Counted from the stretch's first letter, positions 26,794-36,057 are shown. The stretch: DNA of 64,000 nt from Paenibacillus pini JCM 16418 (GCF_000576305.1 NZ_BAVZ01000003.1:310001-374000); one strand, 5' to 3'. A program made the numbers and translations. The notes: generated by a model from the sequence alone, not told the origin.

Positions 26794-27519
26794 TTACATA
26801 AGGTTGCGTTCTTGAGACGTTAATCTTCTTCCGGAAATATCGAATATGATTTTACCTTCTGACATTCCGACAATACGAGTAGCATATTTTTCAGCTAGTT
26901 CAAGTGGCAATACGGAAATTACCGTTACTCGCTCTTCAAGACAAAGGTTACGTAGTGTTTGCATTACACTTTCTGCTGATTTAGGATCAAGTCCGATGAC
27001 AGGCTCATCTGCTACAATCACCTTTGCTCCGTGCACCAAAGCACGTGCAATAGCAATCCGCTGGCGTTCACCGCCACTTAATGTGTCACTCTTCTGATGT
27101 GCCTTCTCTAGCAGTCCCAGCTGCTCAATAACATCCATTGCTCCCATATAATCATCCGAACGTACCATACCTGTTGCCATACGCCAAATCGGTGTCTGAC
27201 TGGCTTGTCCAATGAGTACATTCTTAAGCGCAGTACGATTCAAATTAAGATGCGGATTCTGTTCTAAGTATGCCCATTCTCGTTTAATTTTTCTTTTACC
27301 TAAGAACGAGTTTTTCTGTATATCTTCTCCGTCAATGACGAAGCTACCTTTATCCCATTTTTCTTTAAGAGCTAAGCACCTTAAGAATACGCTCTTGCCG
27401 CTCCCACTCGGTCCAACCAAAGCAATCATTTCACCACGCTGTATTTCTAAAGACACATCTTTCAAAATCTGTATTTTATCCACACCGACGGACTTCGTTA
27501 AACCTTTGATGTTGATCAT
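26794..27519 (-). CDS. Orphan PhnC-like ABC transporter ATP-binding protein
   Basis: A 241-residue ABC ATPase closest in style to phosphonate transporter PhnC and to LolD/MacB-like ATPases. Walker [10 protein letters not shown] at about 36-44, signature LSGGERQR near 147, Walker B VIVADEPVIGLDP near 164. The helical region (NLNRTALKNVLIGQ, IWRMATGM) matches the PhnC pattern around the Q loop. The usual switch His is replaced: the segment reads VISVLPLELAEKYA where a His is expected, so hydrolysis may be unusual. No permease or binding protein is adjacent; the lipoprotein/two-component genes follow after 37 bases. GGGAG precedes the ATG. A LexA-box-like palindrome lies about 70 bases upstream. 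Confidence 0.75.
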   Translation of the reverse strand: MINIKGLTKSVGVDKIQILKDVSLEIQRGEMIALVGPSGSGKSVFLRCLALKEKWDKGSFVIDGEDIQKNSFLGKRKIKREWAYLEQNPHLNLNRTALKNVLIGQASQTPIWRMATGMVRSDDYMGAMDVIEQLGLLEKAHQKSDTLSGGERQRIAIARALVHGAKVIVADEPVIGLDPKSAESVMQTLRNLCLEERVTVISVLPLELAEKYATRIVGMSEGKIIFDISGRRLTSQERNLM

Positions 27520-27587
27520 GACATATCTCCCATCGTCTCTAGTTCTCTATATAAATAGTGTATTGGAAAAAGCGGTGGAATTCCATG

Positions 27588-27601
27588 CGAACAATTGTTC
27601 T
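27588..27601. promoter_or_regulatory. LexA (DinR)-box-like palindrome
   Basis: CGAAC-AATT-GTTCT, with a perfect 12-base palindromic core GAACAATTGTTC, fits the Bacillus SOS box CGAACRNRYGTTYC with a deviation in its spacer. It is in the short gap between the MFS stop and the PhnC-like ATPase gene, on the upstream side of the latter. One isolated match, so modest confidence. Confidence 0.35.
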
Positions 27602-27605
27602 AATT

Positions 27606-28775
27606 TTATTTAGGTTCTTTTCGTATGAGCAGTCCCGTGCATGCAAACACAATAAATCCAAGTCCAAGTACCGTAAACATGCCGCCCTTCCATCCATATC
27701 CCATAAGAAGGCCGCCAATATTGGGGCCTGCAATACTGCCTATATTAAAATGAAACGATGCAACCACGTTGGCAGCAGGCAACATCATCTTGGGTAAAAT
27801 ATCTGCCGCATATGCAAGTCCAAGCGAAAAGAAAGACCCTACCATACCGCCTGCAATACTAAGCAGGATAATCATCCATGCCATATGAGTGCCTGCATAA
27901 GGTACAAGCATGAAAGCTGCACCACCAATGATTCCGCAAATCATCAGCAGCTTTTTACGTCCAAAACGATCACTCAGCATCCCGAGAGGAAGCTGAAATA
28001 CAAGACCTCCAAGTCCAATGAAAGGTAGTAAAAAGGCAATTTGTGATTCGCTAAATCCAGTGCGCAGACCATATACAGGGAAATTACTATTAATTCCTGC
28101 TTCCATATAACCGTAGAGTAAAGCTGGGAGTAATGCAAACCAAGCCAGATGATAGCTTCGGCGGAATCTGTTCGGCATCTGAGTTGAACCCTCCAGCTTC
28201 TCAGGTCGGAAGTCCGGGAGCTTCACCAGTACGAGCAGAAGTACGAGCAGAATCAATACAGCAAGAACCATAAATGGAATTGCCAGTCCATAAGGAAGTA
28301 AACGAATACCTAACGGCCCTAAACTGAACCCCAGACCATAGGACATTCCGTACAAAGAAATATTTCTACCGCGTTGCTCTGAGGGTGTAACCAATAACAC
28401 CCATAATTGTGCTGCATAATGCACAGCGCTATCGCCTATACCTACAAGTAACCGAAGTACAAACCATACTTTGACGAAAGGAAGCATTGGAAATAAAATA
28501 ACTGAAATGAGCACGATCATAAGACCAATTGTAACGAGCTTCTTAAATCCTAATGCGTTAAGAGCCTTTTCAGCCACTAAAGTCATGGCAAACGAACCCA
28601 AATATAGTGCCGCAGCATTCAATCCATTAACAGAAGATGATACCCCTTTTTGTTCTAAAACAATGGATAGAATCGGGAGCAGTAGACCTTGACTAAGACC
28701 AGCAGCGACAATAACTGCAATTAATATGAAGAAATGAAACGACTGTGTGTTATTCTTGATGTTTAATTGTGACAA
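27606..28775 (-). CDS. MFS transporter
   Basis: A 389-residue major facilitator with about 12 hydrophobic segments. The characteristic loop 2-3 type sequence appears in the second half as GMLSDRFGRKKLL near 260, and the first half carries RLLVGIGDSAVHYAAQLW, a segment typical of the drug-efflux and YfkF-like group. It starts with TTG preceded by GAGGAGG. Probably an exporter of small molecules; substrate unknown. It is divergent from the ArsR-type regulator gene with 120 bases between, so that regulator could control it, but this is only positional evidence. Confidence 0.85.
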   Translation of the reverse strand: MSQLNIKNNTQSFHFFILIAVIVAAGLSQGLLLPILSIVLEQKGVSSSVNGLNAAALYLGSFAMTLVAEKALNALGFKKLVTIGLMIVLISVILFPMLPFVKVWFVLRLLVGIGDSAVHYAAQLWVLLVTPSEQRGRNISLYGMSYGLGFSLGPLGIRLLPYGLAIPFMVLAVLILLVLLLVLVKLPDFRPEKLEGSTQMPNRFRRSYHLAWFALLPALLYGYMEAGINSNFPVYGLRTGFSESQIAFLLPFIGLGGLVFQLPLGMLSDRFGRKKLLMICGIIGGAAFMLVPYAGTHMAWMIILLSIAGGMVGSFFSLGLAYAADILPKMMLPAANVVASFHFNIGSIAGPNIGGLLMGYGWKGGMFTVLGLGFIVFACTGLLIRKEPK

Positions 28776-28895
28776 CTTAAATCCTCCTCTGATGCATTCC
28801 GGGGCAAACTACTTGAACATTATAGTGGACAACCCCCGTCTCAACAAGCCATAATGAAAGAAGTGCATTGATTTTCATAGGAGGTTAAAGGTTTC

Positions 28896-29813
28896 ATGAA
28901 CTATGAAGTGAAAATTGACGTTTCACCGATCTATGAATTACTTGGAAGTTTTATGGTATATACCTCTAAAAAGTGGGTCCGCAATCTGGATATTGGACCA
29001 GAGTGGATTAGTGAAGTAGCTGAGCGGCTCGAACCTGAAGTCTCTCAAGCAATTGCGCAGACAGCCTCTTGGCCATTTGACGATTATGATGTGCTATATG
29101 CCTGGGCTATTCATCGTAATAATGGCGATAGCGTATTGACTTACTTAGAATGTCTGTTGCATACCCCGGAAGAAGTGCTGCTTGAAGTCGCTTCACCTTA
29201 TCTTCCTTCTTTGACTATTGAGAACACTCGGCGCATTCGTGACCAATATACGCCACTTCTTGAGCTGTGGTATGAGCATTATTTTAAGAACGTAGAGTCA
29301 TCGATTATTCCGCTAATTGAAGAAGATGCTCTGGAGAAAAAAATGTTGCTCACAAAGATGGATCCGCAAGCTCTTGTGGAATATGCTTCTGGCGGCCTTG
29401 TTGTGGAAGACATTCCTGGACTAGAAACGATCGTGCTTTTCCCAACGGTTCATAATCGTCCGATTAATACGTACTGCTTCTATCAAAAAATGATGCTGAT
29501 TCAGTATCCAGTTGACGTACCTGAAGAGAATGAGGATGAGCCACCGACTGTTCTTTTACGGATGACTCACGCGCTCTCCGAACCTAAACGGCTGCGTCTA
29601 CTTCGCTATTTGGCTGATCAGCCGCGTTCGCTCGATGATATGCAGCGTGATTTGGTTCAAACAGAAGAGATGTTAATGCATCACATGATGATTCTCCGAG
29701 TTGCTGGATTACTGCGTATTCATTTGGAAGTTGACAATCAAGAGAAATTCAGCATAAGACCAGACGGTGCCTCTGAACTCCAGATGTTTCTGGAATCATA
29801 CATTCGTCTATAA
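28896..29813 (+). CDS. ArsR-type winged-helix transcriptional regulator (long form)
   Basis: A 305-residue protein whose last 85 residues form an ArsR-like winged helix (ALSEPKRLRLLRYLADQ, then LVQTEEMLMHHMMILRVAGLL). The first 220 residues are a mixed, acidic region of no domain I can name, as in long DUF5937-like ArsR regulators. No metal-binding Cys cluster is present, so metal sensing is unlikely. GGAGG lies upstream of the ATG. The stop at 29813 is followed after 13 bases by the HAD phosphatase gene, whose ribosome binding site overlaps this stop region, so the two are an operon. Confidence 0.75.
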   Translation: MNYEVKIDVSPIYELLGSFMVYTSKKWVRNLDIGPEWISEVAERLEPEVSQAIAQTASWPFDDYDVLYAWAIHRNNGDSVLTYLECLLHTPEEVLLEVASPYLPSLTIENTRRIRDQYTPLLELWYEHYFKNVESSIIPLIEEDALEKKMLLTKMDPQALVEYASGGLVVEDIPGLETIVLFPTVHNRPINTYCFYQKMMLIQYPVDVPEENEDEPPTVLLRMTHALSEPKRLRLLRYLADQPRSLDDMQRDLVQTEEMLMHHMMILRVAGLLRIHLEVDNQEKFSIRPDGASELQMFLESYIRL

Positions 29814-29826
29814 GGAGTGAACATAC

Positions 29827-30591
29827 TTGAACACATTAAGACAAGATATATTGTTTGATTTGGATGATACCCTCATCCACTGTAATAAATATTTCGGAAT
29901 GATATTAGATCAGTTCGCTGAACTTGTACACCAATGGTTTAACGGTGAACAAATTACGACCGAAGAGATCCGTCAGAAGCAAGTTGAAATTGATGTGGCC
30001 TCTGTTCATCAAAAGGGTTTCAGCAGCGGTAATTTTCCTAGATCATTAATTGAAACCTACCGTTTCTTCAGTCAGAAATTCAACCGCCAGCCCCATCCTT
30101 TGGCTGAACAACAGTTGTCAAAACTAGGCATGAGTGTGTATGACCAGGAAATTGAGCCATATCCGGGAATGGTGGAAACTTTAGAAACCCTCTCTTCTGC
30201 CGGGCACAAGCTTTACTTATATACCGGTGGTGAAACTGCCATCCAGCAGCGTAAGATTGATCGAATGAAGCTCAGTATGTACTTCGACGATCGTATATTT
30301 ATTACGCAGCATAAGAATGAAAAGACCCTTGAACATATTATTCAGCAAGGGAAATTCAACCGTAGCGCGACCTGGATGATTGGAAACTCACTACGTACAG
30401 ATGTAAGACCGGCACTGACGGCAGGTCTGCATAGCATCTATGTTAAACAATCTAATGAATGGATCTTTAATATGGTCGATTTGCAAAATGAGCCAAATAG
30501 CTCATTGTATACGGTCACTTCTATAGATGAGATCCCAGATGTTATTGCTGAAAAAATTGCAAAAGAAACAAGAGAAAGGACCCTTAGCTAA
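29827..30591 (+). CDS. HAD-family hydrolase
   Basis: A 254-residue haloacid-dehalogenase-type phosphatase. Motif I FDLDDTLIH gives the Asp nucleophile and the acid/base Asp, motif II is LYTGGE with a Thr, a Lys lies in the KNEKTLEH segment, and motif IV is GNSLRTDVRPA. The helical cap between motif I and II (about 20-110) marks a C1-cap member, as in phosphoglycolate-phosphatase-like enzymes. Start codon TTG with AAGGAG 9 bases ahead. Partner of the upstream ArsR-type gene. The stop codon lies inside the terminator stem. Substrate unknown. Confidence 0.82.
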   Translation: MNTLRQDILFDLDDTLIHCNKYFGMILDQFAELVHQWFNGEQITTEEIRQKQVEIDVASVHQKGFSSGNFPRSLIETYRFFSQKFNRQPHPLAEQQLSKLGMSVYDQEIEPYPGMVETLETLSSAGHKLYLYTGGETAIQQRKIDRMKLSMYFDDRIFITQHKNEKTLEHIIQQGKFNRSATWMIGNSLRTDVRPALTAGLHSIYVKQSNEWIFNMVDLQNEPNSSLYTVTSIDEIPDVIAEKIAKETRERTLS

Positions 30592-30605
30592 GGGTCCTTT
30601 CTTTT
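30575..30605 (+). terminator. Terminator overlapping the HAD gene stop
   Basis: A perfect 26-base palindrome, AAAGGACCCTTAG and its complement, whose centre includes the TAA stop of the HAD gene, followed by CTTTTG. It also faces the convergent topB end. Confidence 0.8.
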
Positions 30606-30617
30606 GACCGTATTTAA

Positions 30618-32870
30618 TTACGATTTCTGCCGCTCTATTCCAAGTGTTCCTTGCTCAGCATTACTGAGTATGATTTTAGCCTTGAAGGCTTCTCCTCGAC
30701 TGTCCTGGAAAGTGAGCAGCTGCGTCTTTCCAGAAGACAATAAAGATTTGAGCATAGCTTCACTGATTTTTTTACCCTCATATTCCTTCCAAATTACAAA
30801 GGTGCAGCCCTCACGAAAGCCCGTGCAACCGTATCCCTTTTTACCCTCAATAATATGTCCTGAGCAACTCTCGCGAGGACAAGCTCCATACGATACTCTC
30901 TCCGCAGGCGATGATGACTTACTCTTGTCAGAGGATGAAGAAGCAACCTTTTTGCGAGTAGCCGAAGCTGAGATGTTCTTTTTCGCTTCAGGTTTGACAC
31001 GATCCTTGTTCTTATTGTCCTCTATTCCGAACCTAGAAGAGGGCGCTGAACGCTGGGTGGATACCTTCTGAATAATAGAAACCGTAAATTTTTGCACATT
31101 ATCCATAAATTTCTCGGAAGCCGCTTCACCCTTAGATATCTGATACAATCTACGTTCCCACTGACCCGTCATTTCAGGAGAAGTCAAAAGCTCAATTCCA
31201 GCATGGCGGATAAGTTCGACGGCTGTTCTACCCTTTTGAGAAATGATGATTTTCTTGCCCTGCATCACAATATATCCGACTTTTTTCAATCGCTCAATGG
31301 TTGCTGCACGTGTTGCTGGTGTGCCAAGTCCACTATCTTTCATTGCATCACGAAGCTCATCATTTTCGATGCTCTTGCCTGCGCTCTCCATCGCCTTAAG
31401 TAAGGTTCCCTCGGTGTAGCTCTTCGGGGGTTGTGTAGCCTTTTCTTTTGCTTCACTCTTGAAACAATTCACAGGCTTATCCGCGTCAAGATCAAAGGAA
31501 CGATCATTCCACTCTAAATTCTCCTCTTCCTCATCATTCTTGTTTTTACTCGATTTAGAGGTCTTATCAGCACTAGGAATCAACACTTTCCAGCCTAAAG
31601 AAAGCAGTTCCTTAATGTTGGTCTTGAATTCTTCCTTCTCCACCTCAGTAAGCACCGTGTGCTGCTTATAAACAGCAGGTAAATAGAAGTGAGACAAGAA
31701 ACGAATCACAATGAGATCATATAGTTGCTGCTCTTCTTTGCTAAGCTGTCCCGCTCTTTTTAACGTTGGTAAAATCGCATGGTGATCTTCGACTTTCTCA
31801 GGGTTACACACCGATTTATTATTCACATGTACAAGTATCGGGTTAGCTCCCTCAGCCTGTTCCTTAAATGAAGTAGACTTCAGCATATTCAGTGCCTTGT
31901 GCATGCCTTCAATATTTTGTTCATTTACATAGTTTGAGTTCGTACGCGGATAGGAAATCACCTTATGCTTTTCATACAATGCTTGAGCGATATCTAGTGT
32001 TTTTTTTGCGGAAAAACTGAATTTAGCATTCGCTTCACGCTGCAATAACGTAAGATCATATAGCTTCAAAGGATAATCCTTCGTTTCCTTTACCTCATAT
32101 TTGGTAATTGTCCCCTCTTTACCTTGTACCTTAGCTGCAATGGTCTCCGCCTTTTCCTTTGAAGTAATCCGATCTCCCTGCCATGAACCTATATATTCCA
32201 GTGCATCCTGACGAAAGCTGGCTTTCACATCAAAATAGGTAAGCGAGTCAAAGGCTTCAATTTCCTTCTGCCTATCATAGATAAGTGCCAAAACAGGGGT
32301 TTGAACTCGGCCAACGGACAGTAAGGTGTTGTGTTTAGTCGTAAAAGCCCTTGTTGCGTTCATGCCAATAAGCCAATCTGCTTCGCTTCGCGCCCTAGCG
32401 GCTTGAGTCAAATGCTCAAATTCCTCAGCTCCATGCAGTTCTCTAAATCCTTTAGCAATACTCTCAGCCGTTAGATCTGAGATCCAGAGACGCTTAACGG
32501 GCTGCATTAGCTTAAGCTGCTGTTGAATTAATGCAAATATGTATTGTCCTTCTCGTCCGGCATCGCAGGCGTTTACGATCTGATTACAGCGCTTCGCAAG
32601 TTCACCAATCGTAGTCAGCTGATCTTTGGTTTTCGGATGTGCAACAATTTTAAAAGACTCTGGAAGTATCGGTAAATCCCGAAAATTCCAACGTTTGTAC
32701 TTCGTGTCATAGGCATCGGGTTCTGCAAGACCTACCAGATGTCCGATAGCCCAAGTAATAATATAATTCTCACCCTCCAAGTAGGTGCGCGAATTTTTGG
32801 CTTTCGGTTCAATCACGGCTGCTATATTACGTCCCATATCCGGTTTCTCTGCAATCACTAGTGTTTTCAA
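30618..32870 (-). CDS. topB: DNA topoisomerase III
   Basis: A 750-residue type IA topoisomerase that decatenates and relaxes DNA through single-strand breaks. The Toprim domain is at the N-terminus (LVIAEKPDMGRNIA, and NACDAGREGQ with the acidic metal ligands near 100), and the active-site Tyr lies in ISYPRTNSNYV at about 310-320. SVGRVQTPVLALIYDRQ is another conserved block. The C-terminal tail ends in a Cys-containing zinc-ribbon-like unit (CPRESCSG, GYGCTGF, GCTF). The start is TTG, with AAGGAG 11 bases upstream. A terminator-like hairpin lies about 110 bases upstream in the leader direction. Confidence 0.93.
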   Translation of the reverse strand: MKTLVIAEKPDMGRNIAAVIEPKAKNSRTYLEGENYIITWAIGHLVGLAEPDAYDTKYKRWNFRDLPILPESFKIVAHPKTKDQLTTIGELAKRCNQIVNACDAGREGQYIFALIQQQLKLMQPVKRLWISDLTAESIAKGFRELHGAEEFEHLTQAARARSEADWLIGMNATRAFTTKHNTLLSVGRVQTPVLALIYDRQKEIEAFDSLTYFDVKASFRQDALEYIGSWQGDRITSKEKAETIAAKVQGKEGTITKYEVKETKDYPLKLYDLTLLQREANAKFSFSAKKTLDIAQALYEKHKVISYPRTNSNYVNEQNIEGMHKALNMLKSTSFKEQAEGANPILVHVNNKSVCNPEKVEDHHAILPTLKRAGQLSKEEQQLYDLIVIRFLSHFYLPAVYKQHTVLTEVEKEEFKTNIKELLSLGWKVLIPSADKTSKSSKNKNDEEEENLEWNDRSFDLDADKPVNCFKSEAKEKATQPPKSYTEGTLLKAMESAGKSIENDELRDAMKDSGLGTPATRAATIERLKKVGYIVMQGKKIIISQKGRTAVELIRHAGIELLTSPEMTGQWERRLYQISKGEAASEKFMDNVQKFTVSIIQKVSTQRSAPSSRFGIEDNKNKDRVKPEAKKNISASATRKKVASSSSDKSKSSSPAERVSYGACPRESCSGHIIEGKKGYGCTGFREGCTFVIWKEYEGKKISEAMLKSLLSSGKTQLLTFQDSRGEAFKAKIILSNAEQGTLGIERQKS

Positions 32871-33406
32871 AAATTCGGCAACTCCTTATATGAAATCTAA
32901 AGGACTGATTCTTAGTAGATTCATACTTGACGCATCTAATAATTATAGGATCAGATCACAAAAAACATCGTTGTAATGATAAAAAAAGGCCGGGAATGGC
33001 AGGTCTCCCGACGTTCACGTCTTCAATTGATTTAAAGTTTATGATAGCACACACCCACACTTGTTTCAACGAATCATCAAGTTCAATTATAGGTTCCTAT
33101 ACTTATTTAGAAGCACGCTAACACCCTTTCAAGAGATATAAAGTCACCCATAATAATTCGAAATAAAAAGGCGCTCTATGCTACAGCAAACCACTCTCCT
33201 AATGTATTCATACGGTTAGGGAAGCAATGGAATCAATAAGAACAACAGCTTTATCCGGAAAAACCCTAATATTTTATCTACAACCTTACAGCTGCTCATT
33301 CGTGCATGTCTAAAGTATGATTGAAATACAGTTCAGGACGTGTAATGATATATACCAATTCATCATATGAATTCTTAATCATCTAAATACAAGGGAGGAA
33401 ATGAAC
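32871..33406. other. Long intergenic region between topB and ppk2
   Basis: About 535 bases between divergent genes with no frame resembling a protein. It contains a hairpin followed by seven T (32981-33010), read in the topB direction, with a B12-box-like sequence forming one arm. The stretch 33060-33370 is A+T rich with no repeat or RNA motif I can name; it must hold the ppk2 promoter. Confidence 0.5.
32981..33010 (-). terminator. Terminator-like hairpin in the topB leader
   Basis: On the minus strand, CGGGA pairs with TCCCG around a 10-base loop, followed by CC(GG) and seven T. No minus-strand gene lies just upstream, so it may be a leader terminator for topB or the end of an unrecognised small RNA. 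Confidence 0.5.
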
Positions 33407-34225
33407 ATGCTCAAACATTACCGCCTGGATAATAAACACAGTAAGGCGCTAAAGGATTTTGATCCAAATGATACGGCTGGTTTCAAAGATAAGGAGAAGA
33501 TCCTAGCAGAATTTGAAGAATTAAAGGAACAGCTTCAAGAGGAACAAGAGAAGCTATTCGCTAGTAAATCTCATGGGGTACTCATCATATTTCAGGGGAT
33601 GGATTGCAGTGGTAAAGATGGGGTTGTGAAAAAGGTTCTTTCTGGCTTGAATCCGCAAGGCTTTCGTGCAGAGAGTTTCAAACAACCTACGAGTGATGAA
33701 GCCTTGCATGATTTTCTTTGGCGCACGCACAAAGTAACGCCGGCGAAAGGCTATATCACTTCCTTTAACAGATCCTATTATGAAGATGTGCTCATTACGA
33801 GAGTCCATGGTAACATCGATGGCAAAGAGGCAGGTAAGCGTTTAAAGCATATCCAACATTTCGAGAAACTTCTGACGGAGAGTGGTACCCAGATCATCAA
33901 AATCTTTTTACATATCTCTCAAGACTTTCAATTGCAGAAAATCCAAGAGCGTATGGAGAACCCGGAGAAATTATGGAAATTTGATCCGAGTGATCTGGAA
34001 GAGAGAAGATATTGGGATGATTATGTCAAAGCTTATGAAAATGTATTCTCGTCTACCGGTACTAAAAATAACCCGTGGTATATCGTGCCATCAAACCATC
34101 GCTGGTTCCGAGATTATCTGGTACTCAAAATCATAGTCTCAGCTTTCAAGCAGCTTAACCTGGCTTATCCAAAAATAGACACAACACAATTTAATTCCCT
34201 TCGTCCTGTCCCTGTAGAATCTTAA
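33407..34225 (+). CDS. ppk2: Polyphosphate kinase 2 family protein (polyP:nucleotide phosphotransferase)
   Basis: A 272-residue PPK2-family kinase. The Walker A loop GMDCSGKDG is at about 66-74, the lid and Walker B area reads FNRSYYEDVLITRV near 123-136, followed by FEKLL and KIFLHIS, and a C-terminal PWYIVPSNHRWFRD block. The GMDxSGKDG form and single domain fit the class that phosphorylates AMP and ADP with polyphosphate. It uses polymer made by Ppk1, encoded 21 kb away. The ATG at 33407 lies 8 bases after GGGAGG; the ATG at 33401 is too near it. Monocistronic, convergent with gltD through a shared hairpin. Confidence 0.9.
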   Translation: MLKHYRLDNKHSKALKDFDPNDTAGFKDKEKILAEFEELKEQLQEEQEKLFASKSHGVLIIFQGMDCSGKDGVVKKVLSGLNPQGFRAESFKQPTSDEALHDFLWRTHKVTPAKGYITSFNRSYYEDVLITRVHGNIDGKEAGKRLKHIQHFEKLLTESGTQIIKIFLHISQDFQLQKIQERMENPEKLWKFDPSDLEERRYWDDYVKAYENVFSSTGTKNNPWYIVPSNHRWFRDYLVLKIIVSAFKQLNLAYPKIDTTQFNSLRPVPVES

Positions 34226-34262
34226 ATTACTTATTAGAACTTTTACAGCCAAGCTGCATATG

Positions 34263-34298
34263 AAAAAGAGGCCTTCCACAATCAAGTGGAAGGCCTCT
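34263..34298 (-). terminator. Terminator between ppk2 and gltD
   Basis: A perfect 13-bp stem (AGAGGCCTTCCAC / GTGGAAGGCCTCT) with a 6-base loop; five T follow on the minus strand, none on the plus strand, so it chiefly serves gltD. Confidence 0.85.
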
Positions 34299-34333
34299 GA
34301 ATGAATTAAGATATAAGTTCAGGTCAAGTAATA

Positions 34334-35821
34334 CTATACGAGCACTGTGGAGCCCATCAAATACTTGTCAACTTCTCGAGCTGCCTCGCGCCCTTCATTA
34401 ATTGCCCATACCACCAAACTTTGTCCACGTCGCATGTCGCCAGCTGCAAACACTTTATCCACATTCGTCTTATATTGGCCTTTTACAGCTTTTACATTGG
34501 AACGGCGATCGGATTCTAGTCCCAGTTGCTGCGTTATCGTCTGTTCAGGACCATCAAAACCGATAGCAATAAGAGCCATTTGTGCTGGGAATACACGTTC
34601 AGTGCCAGGAAGTGGTTGATAAATCTTACGACCCGTTTCATCCACGATCCGTTGAATCTGCACTGTGTGCAGTTCCTTCAAATTTCCTTCTTCATCTCCA
34701 ACGAATTTAGTCGTCATAATGGAGAACTCCCGAGGATCATGACCATACAAAGCTTTAGCTTCTTCATGCGCATAATCTAATGTGTAGACATTTGGGAACT
34801 GTGGCCAAGGATTTTGAATTGGATCACGCTCAAGAGGAGCTTTAGTATGAGTACCAAACTGAGTAATACTATTACAGCCATGACGAAGTGCAGTTGCCAC
34901 GCAGTCCGATCCGGTATCTCCACCGCCGATAACAATAACATCCTGACCTTCGGCTGAAATGTATTGACCGTCTTCCAAACCAGAATCAAGAAAGCTCTTT
35001 ATGGTTCCATTGAGGTATGTCATCGCATAATGAACACCCTTCAGAGTACTTCCTTCAATCTCAAATGCACGTGGCTTTGTTGATCCTCCGCATAACACAA
35101 CTGCATCATAATCATCTACCAGTTGCTGCGAAGAAATGTCTTTACCGATTTCAGTGTTTGTTACAAATGTAATACCTTCTGCTTCAAGTAAATCGACTCT
35201 ACGCTGCACGACACCTTTATCCAGTTTCATAGCCGGAATACCATACATAAGCAGCCCACCAATGCGGTCTGCTCGTTCATAGACTGTGACACTATGACCA
35301 GCTTTATTCAGCTGGGCTGCCGCAGCAAGTCCTGCGGGTCCAGAGCCAACAACAGCAACACGTTTCCCCGTACGGTTCAGCGGTGGGTTCGGAACCACCC
35401 AGCCTTCCTCGAACCCTTTATCGATAATAGCTTGTTCAATCGTCTTAATTGTAACGGGCTCACCAATCAGCCCAACCGTGCATGAACCTTCACAAGGTGC
35501 CGGACAAATGCGCCCTGTAAACTCTGGGAAATTGTTCGTTTTGTGTAGACGTTCTAGCGCTTCTCTCCATAAGCCGCGGTAAATCAGATTGTTCCATTCC
35601 GGAATGAGATTGTTAACTGGACAGCCTGACGTACCTCCATCCATATCAATACCGGTATGACAGTAAGGCGTGCCGCAGTCCATACAGCGTGATCCTTGTG
35701 TCCGAAGCTCTTCTTCAGACATATGTTTATGGAATTCTTCCCAGTCTTTAAGTCGCTCTGTAGGATCACGATCCACAGGAAGCTGACGACTATACTCCAT
35801 AAAACCAGTTGGTGTTGACAT
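34334..35821 (-). CDS. gltD: Glutamate synthase small subunit
   Basis: A 495-residue NAD(P)H-dependent FAD/iron-sulphur oxidoreductase. The N-terminal Cys cluster (RCMDCGTPYCH, SGCPVNNLIPEW, RICPAPCEGSC) binds two 4Fe-4S centres; GSGPAGLAAAAQL near 155 binds FAD, GGGDTGSDC near 300 binds the nicotinamide nucleotide, and FAAGDMRRGQS lies near the end. It passes electrons to the large GltB subunit for ammonia assimilation. gltB is not in the window; the gene stands alone here. The ATG at 35821 gives the standard GltD start and length; the Shine-Dalgarno is a modest GGGGGA. Confidence 0.9.
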   Translation of the reverse strand: MSTPTGFMEYSRQLPVDRDPTERLKDWEEFHKHMSEEELRTQGSRCMDCGTPYCHTGIDMDGGTSGCPVNNLIPEWNNLIYRGLWREALERLHKTNNFPEFTGRICPAPCEGSCTVGLIGEPVTIKTIEQAIIDKGFEEGWVVPNPPLNRTGKRVAVVGSGPAGLAAAAQLNKAGHSVTVYERADRIGGLLMYGIPAMKLDKGVVQRRVDLLEAEGITFVTNTEIGKDISSQQLVDDYDAVVLCGGSTKPRAFEIEGSTLKGVHYAMTYLNGTIKSFLDSGLEDGQYISAEGQDVIVIGGGDTGSDCVATALRHGCNSITQFGTHTKAPLERDPIQNPWPQFPNVYTLDYAHEEAKALYGHDPREFSIMTTKFVGDEEGNLKELHTVQIQRIVDETGRKIYQPLPGTERVFPAQMALIAIGFDGPEQTITQQLGLESDRRSNVKAVKGQYKTNVDKVFAAGDMRRGQSLVVWAINEGREAAREVDKYLMGSTVLV

Positions 35822-36057
35822 GACGCTTTTCCCCCATCCGTTCTTTTCGTGTTGCCTTCTATTGTATATGAAATCATACCTAGTATCGTCCATAAGGTCA
35901 GGACTATCAAAAGTATGTGAGACCGCTCCGATTTACCGCTAACTTCTTGCAATATTTCAACTATTTTAGCACTTCATTCTTAAAATACTAAATGGATTAT
36001 CCGCATACTTATTTGTACTATTTAACATTAACTTCGCATTTGAATCCAATCTGATCC

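Noticed and set aside
30604..31071. Plus-strand frame of 155 codons opposite the topB 3' end
   Set aside because: It lies wholly antisense to a well-supported gene, has low-complexity Ser/Leu composition, no ribosome binding site and no family resemblance.
32990..33200. Complete cobalamin riboswitch
   Set aside because: Only the B12 box is recognisable; the conserved core with GGTGAAAATCC and CCCCGCAACTGT-like parts is absent upstream on that strand.
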